Shown: positions 1 to 9,005, counted from the first letter of the stretch. The stretch is DNA of 64,000 nucleotides from Alkalihalophilus pseudofirmus (GCF_029094545.1 NZ_CP117835.1:3514001-3578000); one strand, 5' to 3'. A program made the numbers and translations. Notes: generated from the letters alone by a model not told the origin.

Positions 1-40
1 CTACTATATGGGAATGACGAAAAGATGAGGAGTGTAGTAT

Positions 41-1174
41 ATGAAAGCTGTGACGTATCAAGGAAATCACTCAGTTGAAGTAAGTGAAGTGCCCGATGCA
101 AAGCTTGAAAAACGAGATGATGTGATCGTTCGTATCACCTCGACAGCTATTTGCGGGTCTGACCTTCACTTGTATCAAGGAAATATGCCTTTGCCAAAAG
201 GATATATCATCGGTCATGAACCGATGGGAATCGTAGAAGAAGTAGGACCTGATGTCGAGCGAGTCAAAAAAGGAGACCGCGTCGTTATTCCATTCAATGT
301 TTCCTGTGGTGAATGTATGTATTGCCAGCATGATTTGACCAGTCAATGTGATAATTCTAATCCTCACTATGATTCCGGCGGATATTTTGGATACACGGAA
401 AAGTTCGGAAACCATCCCGGAGGTCAGGCAGAATATTTAAAAGTTCCTTTTGGAAATTACACACCGTTTGTGATTCCTGAATCATGCGAACTTGAAGATG
501 AATCATTGCTGTTTTTAAGTGATGTGCTCCCGACTGCCTATTGGAGTGTAGTCCATTCTGGGGTTAAAAAGGGTGATACCGTTATTGTACTCGGTTGTGG
601 GCCGGTTGGTTTAATGACCCAAAAATTTGCTTGGATGCACGGAGCTAAAAGAGTGATTGCTGTGGATTATCTCGATTACCGCTTAAGACGAGCAAAAGCA
701 TTAAATAACGTAGAAGTATTTGACTTCGCTGCGTTTGAAGATATGGGTGAATATTTAAAAGAAATTACTAAAGGCGGAGCGGATGTTGTCATTGATTGTG
801 TGGGGATGGACGGTAAAAAATCGCCGATTGAGTTTATTGAACAGAAATTAAAACTGCAAGGCGGGACACTCGGTCCTATTCAAATAGCCACTAAAGCTGT
901 TCGGAAAGCAGGCACTGTTCAGATCACAGGGGTATATGGGAGTCTCTATAACCAATTCCCTTTAGGGGCTTTTTTCACAAGGAATATCACTTTAAAAATG
1001 GGACAGGCTCCTGTTATACCGTTTATGCCTCTTTTATTAGATAAAATAACTAATAAAGAGTTTGACCCAAAGGAGATCATTACTCATAAACTCCCTCTAA
1101 ATGAGGCGAAGAAAGGATATGAAATCTTTAATAACCATGAAGATGACTGTATTAAAGTTGTTTTAAAGCCATAA
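41..1174 (+). CDS. Zinc-dependent alcohol dehydrogenase (MDR family)
   Basis: This 377-residue medium-chain dehydrogenase has the GroES-like N-terminal fold and a Rossmann domain. Catalytic zinc ligands are visible as C38 (AICGSD) and H59-E60 (GHE). Structural zinc ligands are C89, C92, C95 and C103. The nucleotide-binding loop VLGCGPVG lies near residue 185. Length and the long insertion before the C-terminus resemble the glutathione-independent formaldehyde dehydrogenase-like branch, but the substrate cannot be read from sequence. A GAGGAG site lies just upstream of the ATG. It converges on glpD with a shared terminator and is probably transcribed alone. Family call is firm; physiological role is unknown. 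Confidence 0.88.
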   Translation: MKAVTYQGNHSVEVSEVPDAKLEKRDDVIVRITSTAICGSDLHLYQGNMPLPKGYIIGHEPMGIVEEVGPDVERVKKGDRVVIPFNVSCGECMYCQHDLTSQCDNSNPHYDSGGYFGYTEKFGNHPGGQAEYLKVPFGNYTPFVIPESCELEDESLLFLSDVLPTAYWSVVHSGVKKGDTVIVLGCGPVGLMTQKFAWMHGAKRVIAVDYLDYRLRRAKALNNVEVFDFAAFEDMGEYLKEITKGGADVVIDCVGMDGKKSPIEFIEQKLKLQGGTLGPIQIATKAVRKAGTVQITGVYGSLYNQFPLGAFFTRNITLKMGQAPVIPFMPLLLDKITNKEFDPKEIITHKLPLNEAKKGYEIFNNHEDDCIKVVLKP

Positions 1175-1175
1175 T

Positions 1176-1226
1176 AAAAAAGCTGCACCTTACATGTTGC
1201 AACATGCAAGGTGCAGTTCGTTTTTA
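1176..1226. terminator. Bidirectional terminator between adh and glpD
   Basis: A perfect 9-bp stem (CTGCACCTT at 1183-1191 with AAGGTGCAG at 1208-1216) is flanked by an A-run before and a T-run after, so it can act on both converging transcripts. Confidence 0.8.
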
Positions 1227-2921
1227 TGATGAGCGTTTTGCCATCTGAGCTTCTGTTTGAAGGTCTACTGGAATAACGGCATCTGTTAGCTCTTTGTCTA
1301 ACTCATTGCGGTAGGTGTTTAATTCCTCTTTAGACCAGCCAAGTTCAGACTTCATATAAGCCAGAACCGGCTCTTTCCATGTGCGGACCCACTGAATATC
1401 AAAGAATAGAGCCCCTGTGCGGCGAATAAAGAAATCTACAGGCTTCACTGTCATCTCATCATTCATTGCATATTTTAATTTCACATATACATAAAGGCTA
1501 AGCTTTGTCTCTTCTTCACTCTTATAATCTTTAGCATAAGAGAAGAGTTTATCAACATTAGAGCCATACATGCCAGCAAGCTTTTTACCTTCCTCGTACG
1601 TAAAGCCATATCCTGTTGCTTCTTCTGCTTTTTTAGCAATGAATGGCTCTAGACCAATAGATCCGCCTACATCTCCGCCTGAAATCGGGAATTTCTTTGT
1701 CCCACACGTACTGAACACTTTATATTGATCTTCTTTAAAGCGTCTGGCAATTAAATTTACAACAGACTCAGCCATTTTACGGTAGCCTGTTAATTTACCG
1801 CCAGCCATCGTAAGAAGACCGCTCTCCCCTTCCCAAATCTCATCTTTACGAGAGATTTCAGATGGATCTTTTCCTTTTTCATAAATAAGCGGACGAACCC
1901 CTGCCCAGCTTGACTCTACATCCTCTTTTGTGACAGTCACATCCGGGAACATGTAGTGGATAGCGTTTAAAATATACTCACGATCCTCAGAAGTCATCTT
2001 AGGGCTTGCCGTTTCTTGATCAAAGAACGTATCGGTTGTTCCGACATATGTTTTTCCATCACGAGGAATCGCAAACACCATGCGGCCGTCCGGAGTATCA
2101 AAGTAAATCGCTTGGCGCAGCGGGAACACCGATTGATCAATCACTAAGTGAACCCCTTTTGTTAGACGCAGCTGCTTATTGGTTTCAGAGTAATCCTTTT
2201 TAATAATCTGATCGACCCAAGGACCTGCTGCATTAACTACTTTTCTCGCATTAATTTGATACGTGTTTTCTGTCAGACGATCAGAGACGACAGCACCAGA
2301 TACTTTCTTATTTTCATCATATAAGAAGTCTTCTGCTTTCGTGTAGTTAATAATATCTGCACCATGCTCAGCTGCTGCTTTAATAACCTCAATTGTCAGG
2401 CGTGCATCATCTGTTCTGTACTCTACATAATAACCGCCGCCTGTTAAGCCGTCCTTTTTCACAAGCGGTTCTCTGTTTGCTGTTTCTTCAGCTGAGAGCA
2501 TTTTTCTGCGCTCAGACTTCTTAACTCCAGCTAGCATGTCGTATACAAACAACCCAAGGGAAGCACTGTTCTTTCCGAATGTTCCGCCCTTATGCATCGG
2601 CAGCATCATCCATTCAGGTGTTGTTACATGCGGTCCATTTTCATAAACGATCGCACGTTCTTTACCAACTTCAGCTACCATCCCGACTTGGAATTGCTTT
2701 AAATAACGCAGACCGCCGTGAACGAGTTTTGTTGAACGGCTAGATGTACCTGCCGCAAAATCCTGCATTTCCACAAGGGCTACTTTCATTCCACGCAGGG
2801 CTGCATCTAGAGCGATTCCTGCTCCAGTAATACCCCCGCCGATAATTAATACATCATATTGCTCTTTTTCCATTTGTTTAAATTGATCTGATCTAGTCCG
2901 TGCTGAGAAATGTGTGCTCAT
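1224..2921 (-). CDS. glpD: Aerobic glycerol-3-phosphate dehydrogenase
   Basis: GlpD is a membrane-associated flavoprotein that oxidises glycerol 3-phosphate to dihydroxyacetone phosphate and passes electrons to quinone. The FAD-binding GGGITGAG motif is close to the N-terminus ([14 protein letters not shown]), followed by the family block [15 protein letters not shown]. Length (565 residues) matches the Bacillus protein. I place the start at the ATG at 2921 (MSTHFSA); an upstream in-frame GTG at 2939 lies inside the ribosome binding region GGAGG. The long leader contains a transcription terminator, as in GlpP-controlled glpD genes. No glpF, glpK or glpP is visible nearby. Confidence 0.95.
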   Translation of the reverse strand: MSTHFSARTRSDQFKQMEKEQYDVLIIGGGITGAGIALDAALRGMKVALVEMQDFAAGTSSRSTKLVHGGLRYLKQFQVGMVAEVGKERAIVYENGPHVTTPEWMMLPMHKGGTFGKNSASLGLFVYDMLAGVKKSERRKMLSAEETANREPLVKKDGLTGGGYYVEYRTDDARLTIEVIKAAAEHGADIINYTKAEDFLYDENKKVSGAVVSDRLTENTYQINARKVVNAAGPWVDQIIKKDYSETNKQLRLTKGVHLVIDQSVFPLRQAIYFDTPDGRMVFAIPRDGKTYVGTTDTFFDQETASPKMTSEDREYILNAIHYMFPDVTVTKEDVESSWAGVRPLIYEKGKDPSEISRKDEIWEGESGLLTMAGGKLTGYRKMAESVVNLIARRFKEDQYKVFSTCGTKKFPISGGDVGGSIGLEPFIAKKAEEATGYGFTYEEGKKLAGMYGSNVDKLFSYAKDYKSEEETKLSLYVYVKLKYAMNDEMTVKPVDFFIRRTGALFFDIQWVRTWKEPVLAYMKSELGWSKEELNTYRNELDKELTDAVIPVDLQTEAQMAKRSS

Positions 2922-2950
2922 GATCCTCACAACCTCCACTTATATTTTTG

Positions 2951-3027
2951 TATACAAAAAAGACACCGAGAAACGACAACAAGCATAATAACAAGTTCGT
3001 TATTACGCGCATTGGTTCTCCGTGTCT
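2951..3027 (-). promoter_or_regulatory. glpD leader terminator/antiterminator
   Basis: On the minus strand a 12-bp stem with one mismatch (arms at 3016-3027 and 2961-2972) ends in a T-run at 2955-2960, just upstream of the glpD ribosome binding site. A second hairpin is nested in the loop (2986-2992 with 2999-3005). Bacillus glpD is known to be controlled by GlpP-dependent antitermination at such a leader terminator; applying that here is inference. Confidence 0.6.
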
Positions 3028-3262
3028 CCTACCGTCTATTAACTTAACTTCATCATAACATAGTTTTATCTGTTTGGATAGCAAGAAGCTTTTGGGAAAA
3101 AGAGACTGTGGCTAAACCAACTTGAAAATCACGTATGCTAGAGGAGAATTGCCGCTCTTAAACTATACTCCTATGAGTTAGTGCTTTTTTCGGGGAGTTA
3201 GAGGAAGTTCGTCATGTCACCCTTAAGTTCATAGAAAAACAATAAATGCAGTGTAGGCTCAA

Positions 3263-3655
3263 CGCTCCTGAAATATACTGCGCTTTCCGCGTGAAGCTGC
3301 TGAGCCTCCTCGGGCTATAGCCCTGTGGGGTCTCAGCCCAGCTTTACATCACGCAGGAGTCTCCGTATATTTCATCCGCTAAGTTATTGCTTTATTGCTT
3401 TATGTAGTTATTATGTGGATCGATTTAGTCAGGTTCAGTTCAAATTATTAACCGGGCCTTTGTTTACTAAAGTCATTTAGCAGCGAACAAAAGTCGATGA
3501 GGGACCACTACACTACCTCCTCGCTCTGTTGATTGGAGCGGAAGGGACTCGACTCCTGCGGGATGTGCGTGGCCATGGGAGACCCCACAGGAGCGAAGCG
3601 ACGAGGAGGCTTCCGGACCGCCCGCGGAAAGCGAGTCCCTGCAGCGGAGATCAAC
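3263..3655 (-). repeat. Composite B-spacer-A repeat, locus 1
   Basis: Read on the minus strand this is a B element (3655-3528, 128 bp), a spacer of 147 bp, and an A element (3380-3263, 118 bp). The A element folds as nested helices: GAAATATAC with GTATATTTC, GCGTGA with TCACGC, GCTGAG with CTCAGC, and GGGC-TATA-GCCC. B has terminal GTTGATT/AATCAAC-type ends and an internal GGGACTCG/CGAGTCCC stem. A and the reverse complement of B share a skeleton (GACTCCTGCGG, CCCACAGG, CGAGGAGGCT, CGCGGAAAGCGA), so they are diverged members of one family in inverted orientation. Related copies lie at 15989, 26984 and 56945. The only ORFs here are repeat translations. Confidence 0.85.
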
Positions 3656-3660
3656 CACTA

Positions 3661-3910
3661 CTGCAGGGAGGTGTTTTTAATAGCTTCAAGTGCGTGGCCA
3701 TTATTTCTCCAACAAGAGCGGAGCGTTGCAGAAACTCCTGGGCCGCCCGCAGAAAGCGAGTCCTTGCAGCGGAAATCTACCACTACTGCAGGGAGGTGTT
3801 TTTAATAGCTTCAAGTGCGTGGCCATTATTTCTCCAACAAGAGCGGAGCGTTGCAGAAACTCCTGGGCCGCCCGCAGAAAGCGAGTCCTTGCAGCGGAAA
3901 TCTACCATTA
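3661..3910 (-). repeat. Two tandem degenerate B' units (125-bp period)
   Basis: Units 3786-3910 and 3661-3785 are almost identical to each other and repeat with an exact 125-bp step. The first ~60 bp (read on minus) match the left half of B. The remainder is a tail shared with the degenerate unit at 56821 and ends in CTGCAG. They lie directly upstream (minus sense) of the complete B copy. Confidence 0.85.
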
Positions 3911-3916
3911 TTAATA

Positions 3917-3941
3917 GGAGGGGCTGTTTCAGCTCCCTCCT
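3917..3941 (-). terminator. Hairpin after the LCP gene
   Basis: GGAGGG and CCCTCC arms with a GCTG/CAGC extension form a strong hairpin 34 bp after the stop codon at 3975. On the minus strand it is followed by an AT-rich run rather than a clean T-run, so it is only a likely terminator for the LCP gene. Confidence 0.45.
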
Positions 3942-3974
3942 TTTCATCTGCTTGATCTGTACTTTATCCGATCT

Positions 3975-4892
3975 TTAATCCTCTAACTCTAGATGTTCTT
4001 TTAGCTTAGTTGATAGGGATGCAAGCTCTTCTTCATCAGGAGAGAAATAATAAATACCGTCTTTCTTTATATCTTCTCCTTGTAATTCATGCTGTTCGAT
4101 TTGATCAATAGCCACATTATAAGTGGAATAAATGTCCCATAGTTCTCCTAAAGAGAGATTCGTTAAAACATTATCTTCTACGACTTTTAGAATATCATTG
4201 AAATTAGTGAGTGAAGAAATACTCGACCCCTTTTCCATCACCGCTTCCATTACTTCACGCTGCCTTTCTTGGCGTCCGAAATCATCATCCGGATCTAAAT
4301 GCCTCATACGAGCATAACCAAGCGCTTTTTCGCCATCAAGCTTAATCGTTCCTTCAGGGTAATGCATTTCATGAAAAGTAAACTCTTGATCATTTTCTAC
4401 CTCGATACCCCCTACCGCATCGACGGTATCTTTAAAGCTTTCCATATTCACTTTCACATAGTAATCTACCGGCACATCTAAGAAATGCTCCACCGTATAA
4501 ACAGCCGTTTCTCTGCCGCCTAAGGCATGCGCATGACTGATTTTATCTTTTGTTACATAACCTCTTATATCCACCAGCGTATCACGTGGAATACTGACCA
4601 TCTGGATCGACTCCTGATTAGGATTAATCGTTAGAAGGATCATCGTATCGCTGCGCCCAAGATCTTCTCGACCTTCAAGTTCATCTACTCCCATTAATAA
4701 AACAGAAATAGGATCTCCTTCATCTAAGTTAAGTTCTTCGAGCCGCTTTTCAGACTTTGAACGATCCAAGTTTTCTTGAATACTGCCAAAAGCAGACGTC
4801 GCAGCACTCCACACATATCCACCCGCTCCAACTACAAGTACTAGAGCAGCCGTCATTAGAATAAGGATAATTTTTTTCATTTTATCTGACAT
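3975..4892 (-). CDS. LytR-CpsA-Psr (LCP) family wall-polymer ligase
   Basis: LCP enzymes transfer lipid-linked teichoic acids or capsule-like glycopolymers onto peptidoglycan outside the membrane. This 305-residue protein has an N-terminal transmembrane anchor (residues ~7-28) and the LCP core: VLLMGVDE, RSDTMILLTINP, the arginine motif VSIPRDTLVDI, and GYARMRHLDPDDDFGRQERQREV. A GGAGGT site precedes the ATG by 7 nt. It lies 99 bp downstream of the GGT-GT2 fusion gene on the same strand, which suggests the two act on the same surface polymer; that link is inference. Which of TagT, TagU or TagV it corresponds to cannot be told. Confidence 0.88.
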   Translation of the reverse strand: MSDKMKKIILILMTAALVLVVGAGGYVWSAATSAFGSIQENLDRSKSEKRLEELNLDEGDPISVLLMGVDELEGREDLGRSDTMILLTINPNQESIQMVSIPRDTLVDIRGYVTKDKISHAHALGGRETAVYTVEHFLDVPVDYYVKVNMESFKDTVDAVGGIEVENDQEFTFHEMHYPEGTIKLDGEKALGYARMRHLDPDDDFGRQERQREVMEAVMEKGSSISSLTNFNDILKVVEDNVLTNLSLGELWDIYSTYNVAIDQIEQHELQGEDIKKDGIYYFSPDEEELASLSTKLKEHLELED

Positions 4893-4926
4893 GTCGACAC
4901 CTCCATTCTAGCTTCAGCTTAAAAGA

Positions 4927-4959
4927 CGTAAATGCCCAACAGCAGATTGAGCATTTACG
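4927..4959 (-). terminator. Intercistronic hairpin between the GGT-GT2 and LCP genes
   Basis: A perfect 9-bp stem (CGTAAATGC with GCATTTACG) is followed on the minus strand by TCTTTTA. It could partly terminate or protect the transcript between the fusion gene and the LCP gene. Confidence 0.45.
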
Positions 4960-4991
4960 ATTTATTTCCTGATTTAATTCCCCATTGCGAG

Positions 4992-7900
4992 TTAAGCAGC
5001 AGGGCTTGTCTCTGACTTTGTTTCCGTTTGATAGTTTCGGCCTGTACGAGATACTTTGTTCCAATCAGTGTTGAAGAAGTACTCAATGGTCCCGTGCATA
5101 ACAATGTACATCAGAGCAAATCGATAAACAAATACATCTAAGAGAATCGTTACAAATAAAGACGGGATATCTTTCCACCTAAATCTAAACCCGTGATAGC
5201 GATTCATAATGAGCGCAAAAATATCATAAACGACCCCGAAGATAAGCAGGAAGGTTAGATAGTACAGCACATAAGCTAGATACGATTCCGGCGGCGATAT
5301 AATCGCGTTGGCAATAAAGAAGCCGGTCATAATAAAGGCTGAAACAATTCCGACTAAAAATGATTCGAAAATATAGAAGAAAGAAACAGCCTTCCTAAAT
5401 AAGGTCTTTCTAAAGAAGGAGTGGAAATGAATCACACAATCAATATAAGCCTTCTGCCACCGTACACGCTGCTTGAAAAAGTCGGTCCATGTTTCAGGCA
5501 TCTCGGTATATGAAATGGCCTCTTTTAAATGAATAACTTTCTTATTTATATGCTTTGCGATGTACTCATGCATTTTCAGCGTGATGTCAATATCCTCGCC
5601 AATCGTTGAACGGTACCCTCCTACTTCAAGCAATGCATCTTTTCTAAAAATCCCAAATGCCCCTGAAATAACCGCTAGCGCGTGAAAACGTGCTAATGAT
5701 ATTTTGGTTATATAGAAGGCTTTTAAGAAATCAAACATTTGCAAGCGGACAAGGAAGTTAGCGTGACGCAGCGATAAACGCTTGAGCGGGTTCTTTGTTT
5801 TCGTTTGCAGGACATGCACCATCCCTCCAGCAGCAACCACATCTTGATCTTCAAAAGCCTCATTTACTTTCGGCAAGGCATTTTCAGTTAAGACAGTATC
5901 GGCGTCTAATGATACGACGATGTCCTCTCCGGCATATTCAATCCCAGCATTCAGCGCATCCGCTTTTCCTCCATTTTCTTTATCAATAACGTAAATAAAC
6001 GGATACAGTTCGGATTGATAGACACCCCTCACTCGTTTATGCGATAATTTTTGTAAAGGGTTTTTCGTACTCGGCTTAAGCTTTAAATACGTATTTAACA
6101 ATGAAAACGTCTGGTCTTTCGAGCCGTCATTAATATAAATAACTTCCTTCTTTTGATAAGGCAAGGAGCTCATATTTTTTAATGAGGTTTCGATGATCCC
6201 TTGCTCGTTGTAACAAGGAACCAACACACTGATGCCTTTTTCTTCTTCAAGCTGCCTTCTAATACTCTCACCTTTTGATTTGAACCAAGGCAGAGAATGA
6301 AGTAAATGAAGTGCAGGAAAAATAATCCCTAATATAAAGAAGACAAAAAACAGCTTCTCAAAAAACTCACTCCATTTAAATAAATCCTTAGCGTCCCATA
6401 ATCCGCTTCGTCTCAAATCAGCAATCCCCGTGATTGCCCCGTTGACTTTATTTAGCTCCAGTGCTTGAATACCGCCAAAATAGACGGCAAGCTGCCTGTT
6501 TTGAAACTGATAGCCCGCTCGTGCAATATCGCCTAATACGTCCTCAGGAAAGCCATCTTCTACATATAAGACATCATCTTCCCCGTAAAACCGTTTGGCA
6601 TCCACTGCATCTTCAAGCGGCTCATCGAAATAGAGGTGCCTTGATAACACCTGGGCCATGACAGGAGGTATTCGGTTCCCTCCAGGCGTCCCAATTCCAA
6701 TCACTCGCTCGTCCTCTACATAAATAGTAGGTGCCGATAAACTTCTTGAACGTTTATTGGGTGCATATGCGTTTGGAGAATTAGCGAACTCACTAAATTG
6801 CTCAGTAGAATTATTGATAAAAAAACCAGATGTATATTCACCAGAACCAAAGAAGTTGCTCAGAGTATCGGTCGCTGATACGACCATTCCATCAGGATCC
6901 ACAACGACAAAATGTGTCGTATCTGTTTTTTCATCATGTTCTCTTTCTTCATCAAAGATCGTTTCTTCGGATGGTTCAGAAAGTGAAATTTGACTTGCTA
7001 GCTCTTTAATATGTTCGTCGCTTGTCAGCTCGTCCACATCAACATCAGCAAATTCCGGATCCCCCACTTTTGTAATCCGCTCGTTCTTTGTAATCTTTGA
7101 AATTTCATTCATAATATGAACAAATTCAAATTCATTGTCTTTCGTTTCCTCTATATTCATTTCTTCCGCGAGAAGCATAGACTGCACAACAGAAACCCCG
7201 GCAAGAGGAGCACTTGCAGAGTATAACGTTCCATTTTCAAGCTCACCTTTTACTGCTTCAGTTCTTTCTACTTCATATGCAGCTAACTCTTCAGCATCTA
7301 TATAAGGAACTGCCGCTGTGAATTTCTCACCAATTTCCCCTGCATAAAAGGCTCTTGGCCCCATTTCCTGGATAGCCGATAATGTCTCTGCTAACTCTGG
7401 CTGCTTTAAGCTGTCTCCAGGCTCAATAGTCTGACCGTTTGGGAAGAAATGTGGAAGTTCTTCAACTGGCAGACGAGGTTTCGCAGCTTCAAGCCGTTCC
7501 CAAAGAAGATAGTCGACTTCAAACCCCTCTTCTGCAAGAGTAACCGCCGGTGAAATCAGATGTTCCATCGGTGTTAACCCAAGATCCTCATGAATCTCAG
7601 CAAGTCCTCTGACTTGTCCTGGGACGCCCGTTGATTGTTCATTCCATTCTTCATCAGATGTTGCACTTGCCCGGTAATCATACACAACCGGCTCTTCTTT
7701 CTCAGGTGGTAAAATAAGCATTTGACCGCCTCCGCCAATCCCAGATCCATATGGTTCAACTACACCTAACACATAGGAAACAGCAATTGCCGCATCAACA
7801 GCATTTCCTCCATTTTCTAGAACCTCCATCCCCGCTTCGACTGCAGCAGGGTGGGAAGCACTGACACCGTAATTATCGTATTTACTTTCTTTAGGTAATC

Positions 7901-7994
7901 CTTGTTCTTCAGCAGAAGCCGCATGCATTGGTATCAGACTGCTTAAGACAAGACTATTTATGATAAATAAAATAGCTGCTTTCTTTATAAACAA
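4992..7994 (-). CDS. Gamma-glutamyltransferase / GT2 glycosyltransferase fusion protein
   Basis: One uninterrupted frame encodes two enzymes. After a signal-type segment ending MHAASA, residues ~40-525 are a gamma-glutamyltranspeptidase: GGNAVDAAIAVSYVLGVVEP, the YDYRAS arginine, the self-processing TDTTH site (Thr359) and TPGGNRI. After a membrane segment (~547-568) comes a processive GT2 domain with PCYNEQ (593-598), NDGS, DAD (697-699), EDID (800-803) and QRVRW (842-846), then about three more membrane segments. Topology is consistent: GGT outside, glycosyltransferase in the cytosol. I choose the TTG start at 7994 because GGAGGTGA lies 8 nt upstream; an in-frame GTG at 8006 overlaps that site. 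By eye, two glutamate-binding positions of E. coli GGT (Asp433, Ser463) look replaced. The LCP gene follows. Role in making a gamma-glutamyl-containing wall polymer is inference. Confidence 0.85.
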   Translation of the reverse strand: MFIKKAAILFIINSLVLSSLIPMHAASAEEQGLPKESKYDNYGVSASHPAAVEAGMEVLENGGNAVDAAIAVSYVLGVVEPYGSGIGGGGQMLILPPEKEEPVVYDYRASATSDEEWNEQSTGVPGQVRGLAEIHEDLGLTPMEHLISPAVTLAEEGFEVDYLLWERLEAAKPRLPVEELPHFFPNGQTIEPGDSLKQPELAETLSAIQEMGPRAFYAGEIGEKFTAAVPYIDAEELAAYEVERTEAVKGELENGTLYSASAPLAGVSVVQSMLLAEEMNIEETKDNEFEFVHIMNEISKITKNERITKVGDPEFADVDVDELTSDEHIKELASQISLSEPSEETIFDEEREHDEKTDTTHFVVVDPDGMVVSATDTLSNFFGSGEYTSGFFINNSTEQFSEFANSPNAYAPNKRSRSLSAPTIYVEDERVIGIGTPGGNRIPPVMAQVLSRHLYFDEPLEDAVDAKRFYGEDDVLYVEDGFPEDVLGDIARAGYQFQNRQLAVYFGGIQALELNKVNGAITGIADLRRSGLWDAKDLFKWSEFFEKLFFVFFILGIIFPALHLLHSLPWFKSKGESIRRQLEEEKGISVLVPCYNEQGIIETSLKNMSSLPYQKKEVIYINDGSKDQTFSLLNTYLKLKPSTKNPLQKLSHKRVRGVYQSELYPFIYVIDKENGGKADALNAGIEYAGEDIVVSLDADTVLTENALPKVNEAFEDQDVVAAGGMVHVLQTKTKNPLKRLSLRHANFLVRLQMFDFLKAFYITKISLARFHALAVISGAFGIFRKDALLEVGGYRSTIGEDIDITLKMHEYIAKHINKKVIHLKEAISYTEMPETWTDFFKQRVRWQKAYIDCVIHFHSFFRKTLFRKAVSFFYIFESFLVGIVSAFIMTGFFIANAIISPPESYLAYVLYYLTFLLIFGVVYDIFALIMNRYHGFRFRWKDIPSLFVTILLDVFVYRFALMYIVMHGTIEYFFNTDWNKVSRTGRNYQTETKSETSPAA

Positions 7995-8019
7995 ATAACC
8001 GTTCACCTCCGTCTTCCTA

Positions 8020-8047
8020 TATAAAATACATTCGTATCCTATATCAA
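8020..8047 (-). promoter_or_regulatory. Candidate sigma-A promoter of the GGT-GT2 gene
   Basis: On the minus strand TTGATA (8042-8047) is 16 bp from TTTATA (8020-8025), or 17 bp from TTATAT, directly upstream of the ribosome binding site. The -10 match is weak. Confidence 0.3.
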
Positions 8048-8492
8048 TAAGACGGACCCTGCAATTGTGTGCTGAGCGGTGATAACGAGGTGGCGGCAGT
8101 CATTCTTAGTACTATTTCATTATCGTTCACTATGCTTTTTTCACCAAAAACAGAGATACACCCTAAATTAAATTAAGCACAATGATACCTTCATCTTTCG
8201 AATACCTAACATTAATCAAGACGTTTTGCACATGCATTCCCGTACTGAATTAGTTACTTCAAAACTAACCTAATTCGACTTATTCCTTTTTTACCGGCCT
8301 ATCCTCCTCTTAAAATCCAATTTTTTTACAATTTAATTAAACGAAACTAACAGAGGGTCATCCACTATTGGCATGATGCCGCTTTAACTTTTGTTCCCGT
8401 ATGAGCTAGGCATTATTTTTTTGGACAATTTTATAGGGGTTTTCATTTATTTTGGATGATTGGTATAAAAGCTGTAATCGGTTTCGAACAAT
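8048..8492. other. Intergenic region without recognisable gene
   Basis: This divergent spacer between the fusion gene and the Cys-rich protein is AT-rich. I see no ORF with a ribosome binding site, no strong hairpin and no repeat in it. Confidence 0.5.
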
Positions 8493-8517
8493 GTTTAAAC
8501 ATTACGAGTGGAGGTAT
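8493..8517 (+). promoter_or_regulatory. Candidate sigma-B promoter
   Basis: GTTTAA (8493-8498) is separated by 13 bp from AGGTAT (8512-8517), one base off the GTTTAA-N12-14-GGGTAT consensus of the general-stress sigma factor. It lies 36 bp before the start of the Cys-rich protein gene. Confidence 0.4.
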
Positions 8518-8552
8518 ACGTAGAAAGAATACAATTCTAAGGAGGGCTTTTG

Positions 8553-8882
8553 ATGTCACATGAGAAATATAAGTCAATGATAACGACGTTGCATGAATGC
8601 ATGACTGCTTGTAACCATTGTTATGACTCTTGTTTAAAAGAAGATCACCTTGAGATGATGAGAGATTGTATTCGATTAGACCGAGAATGTGCCGACATAT
8701 GCAGTTATTTTGAACAAGCTCTAGTTAGAGGCACACCTTATGTAAGTGAGCTCGCTGCCTTATGTGCAAAAATTTGCGAGGATTGTGGAAATGAGTGCAA
8801 AAAGCACGATCACGACCACTGCCAAAAATGTGCAGAAGCATGCTTTAAGTGCACGGAAGAGTGCAGAAAATTAGCAGCTTAG
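8553..8882 (+). CDS. Cys-rich four-helix copper-storage-like protein (DUF326)
   Basis: This 109-residue protein has 16 cysteines, mostly as CxxxC and CxxC pairs on predicted amphipathic helices, plus a His cluster (KKHDHDHC). This is the pattern of the DUF326/Csp3 family, four-helix bundles that bind many Cu(I) ions in the cytosol; no signal peptide is present. The ATG at 8553 follows AAGGAGGG at ideal spacing; a TTG codon immediately before it is not needed. A sigma-B-like promoter suggests stress induction. It is a single-gene unit ending in a strong terminator. Copper as the metal is family-based inference. Confidence 0.85.
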   Translation: MSHEKYKSMITTLHECMTACNHCYDSCLKEDHLEMMRDCIRLDRECADICSYFEQALVRGTPYVSELAALCAKICEDCGNECKKHDHDHCQKCAEACFKCTEECRKLAA

Positions 8883-8926
8883 TATCTATGCAAAATGAGG
8901 CTGGGACTGTTGATATATCAACAAAA

Positions 8927-8970
8927 AATAGCGTACCAAATCATTGCAAATTGGTACGCTATTCTTATTC
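8927..8970 (+). terminator. Terminator of the Cys-rich protein gene
   Basis: A perfect 13-bp stem (8927-8939 with 8951-8963) is followed by a T-rich stretch on the plus strand; A's before it could also serve the minus strand. Confidence 0.8.
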
Positions 8971-9005
8971 CTATTTTTATTCTCTATCTCAAAACGATGT
9001 TTTTA

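Noticed and set aside
2893-3084. 63-codon minus-strand ORF covering the glpD leader
   Set aside because: It is explained by the leader hairpins and lacks a ribosome binding site.
3473-3978. Several overlapping ORFs of 60-150 codons on both strands
   Set aside because: They are translations of the tandem B' repeats and full B element, have no ribosome binding sites and repeat the same peptide words.
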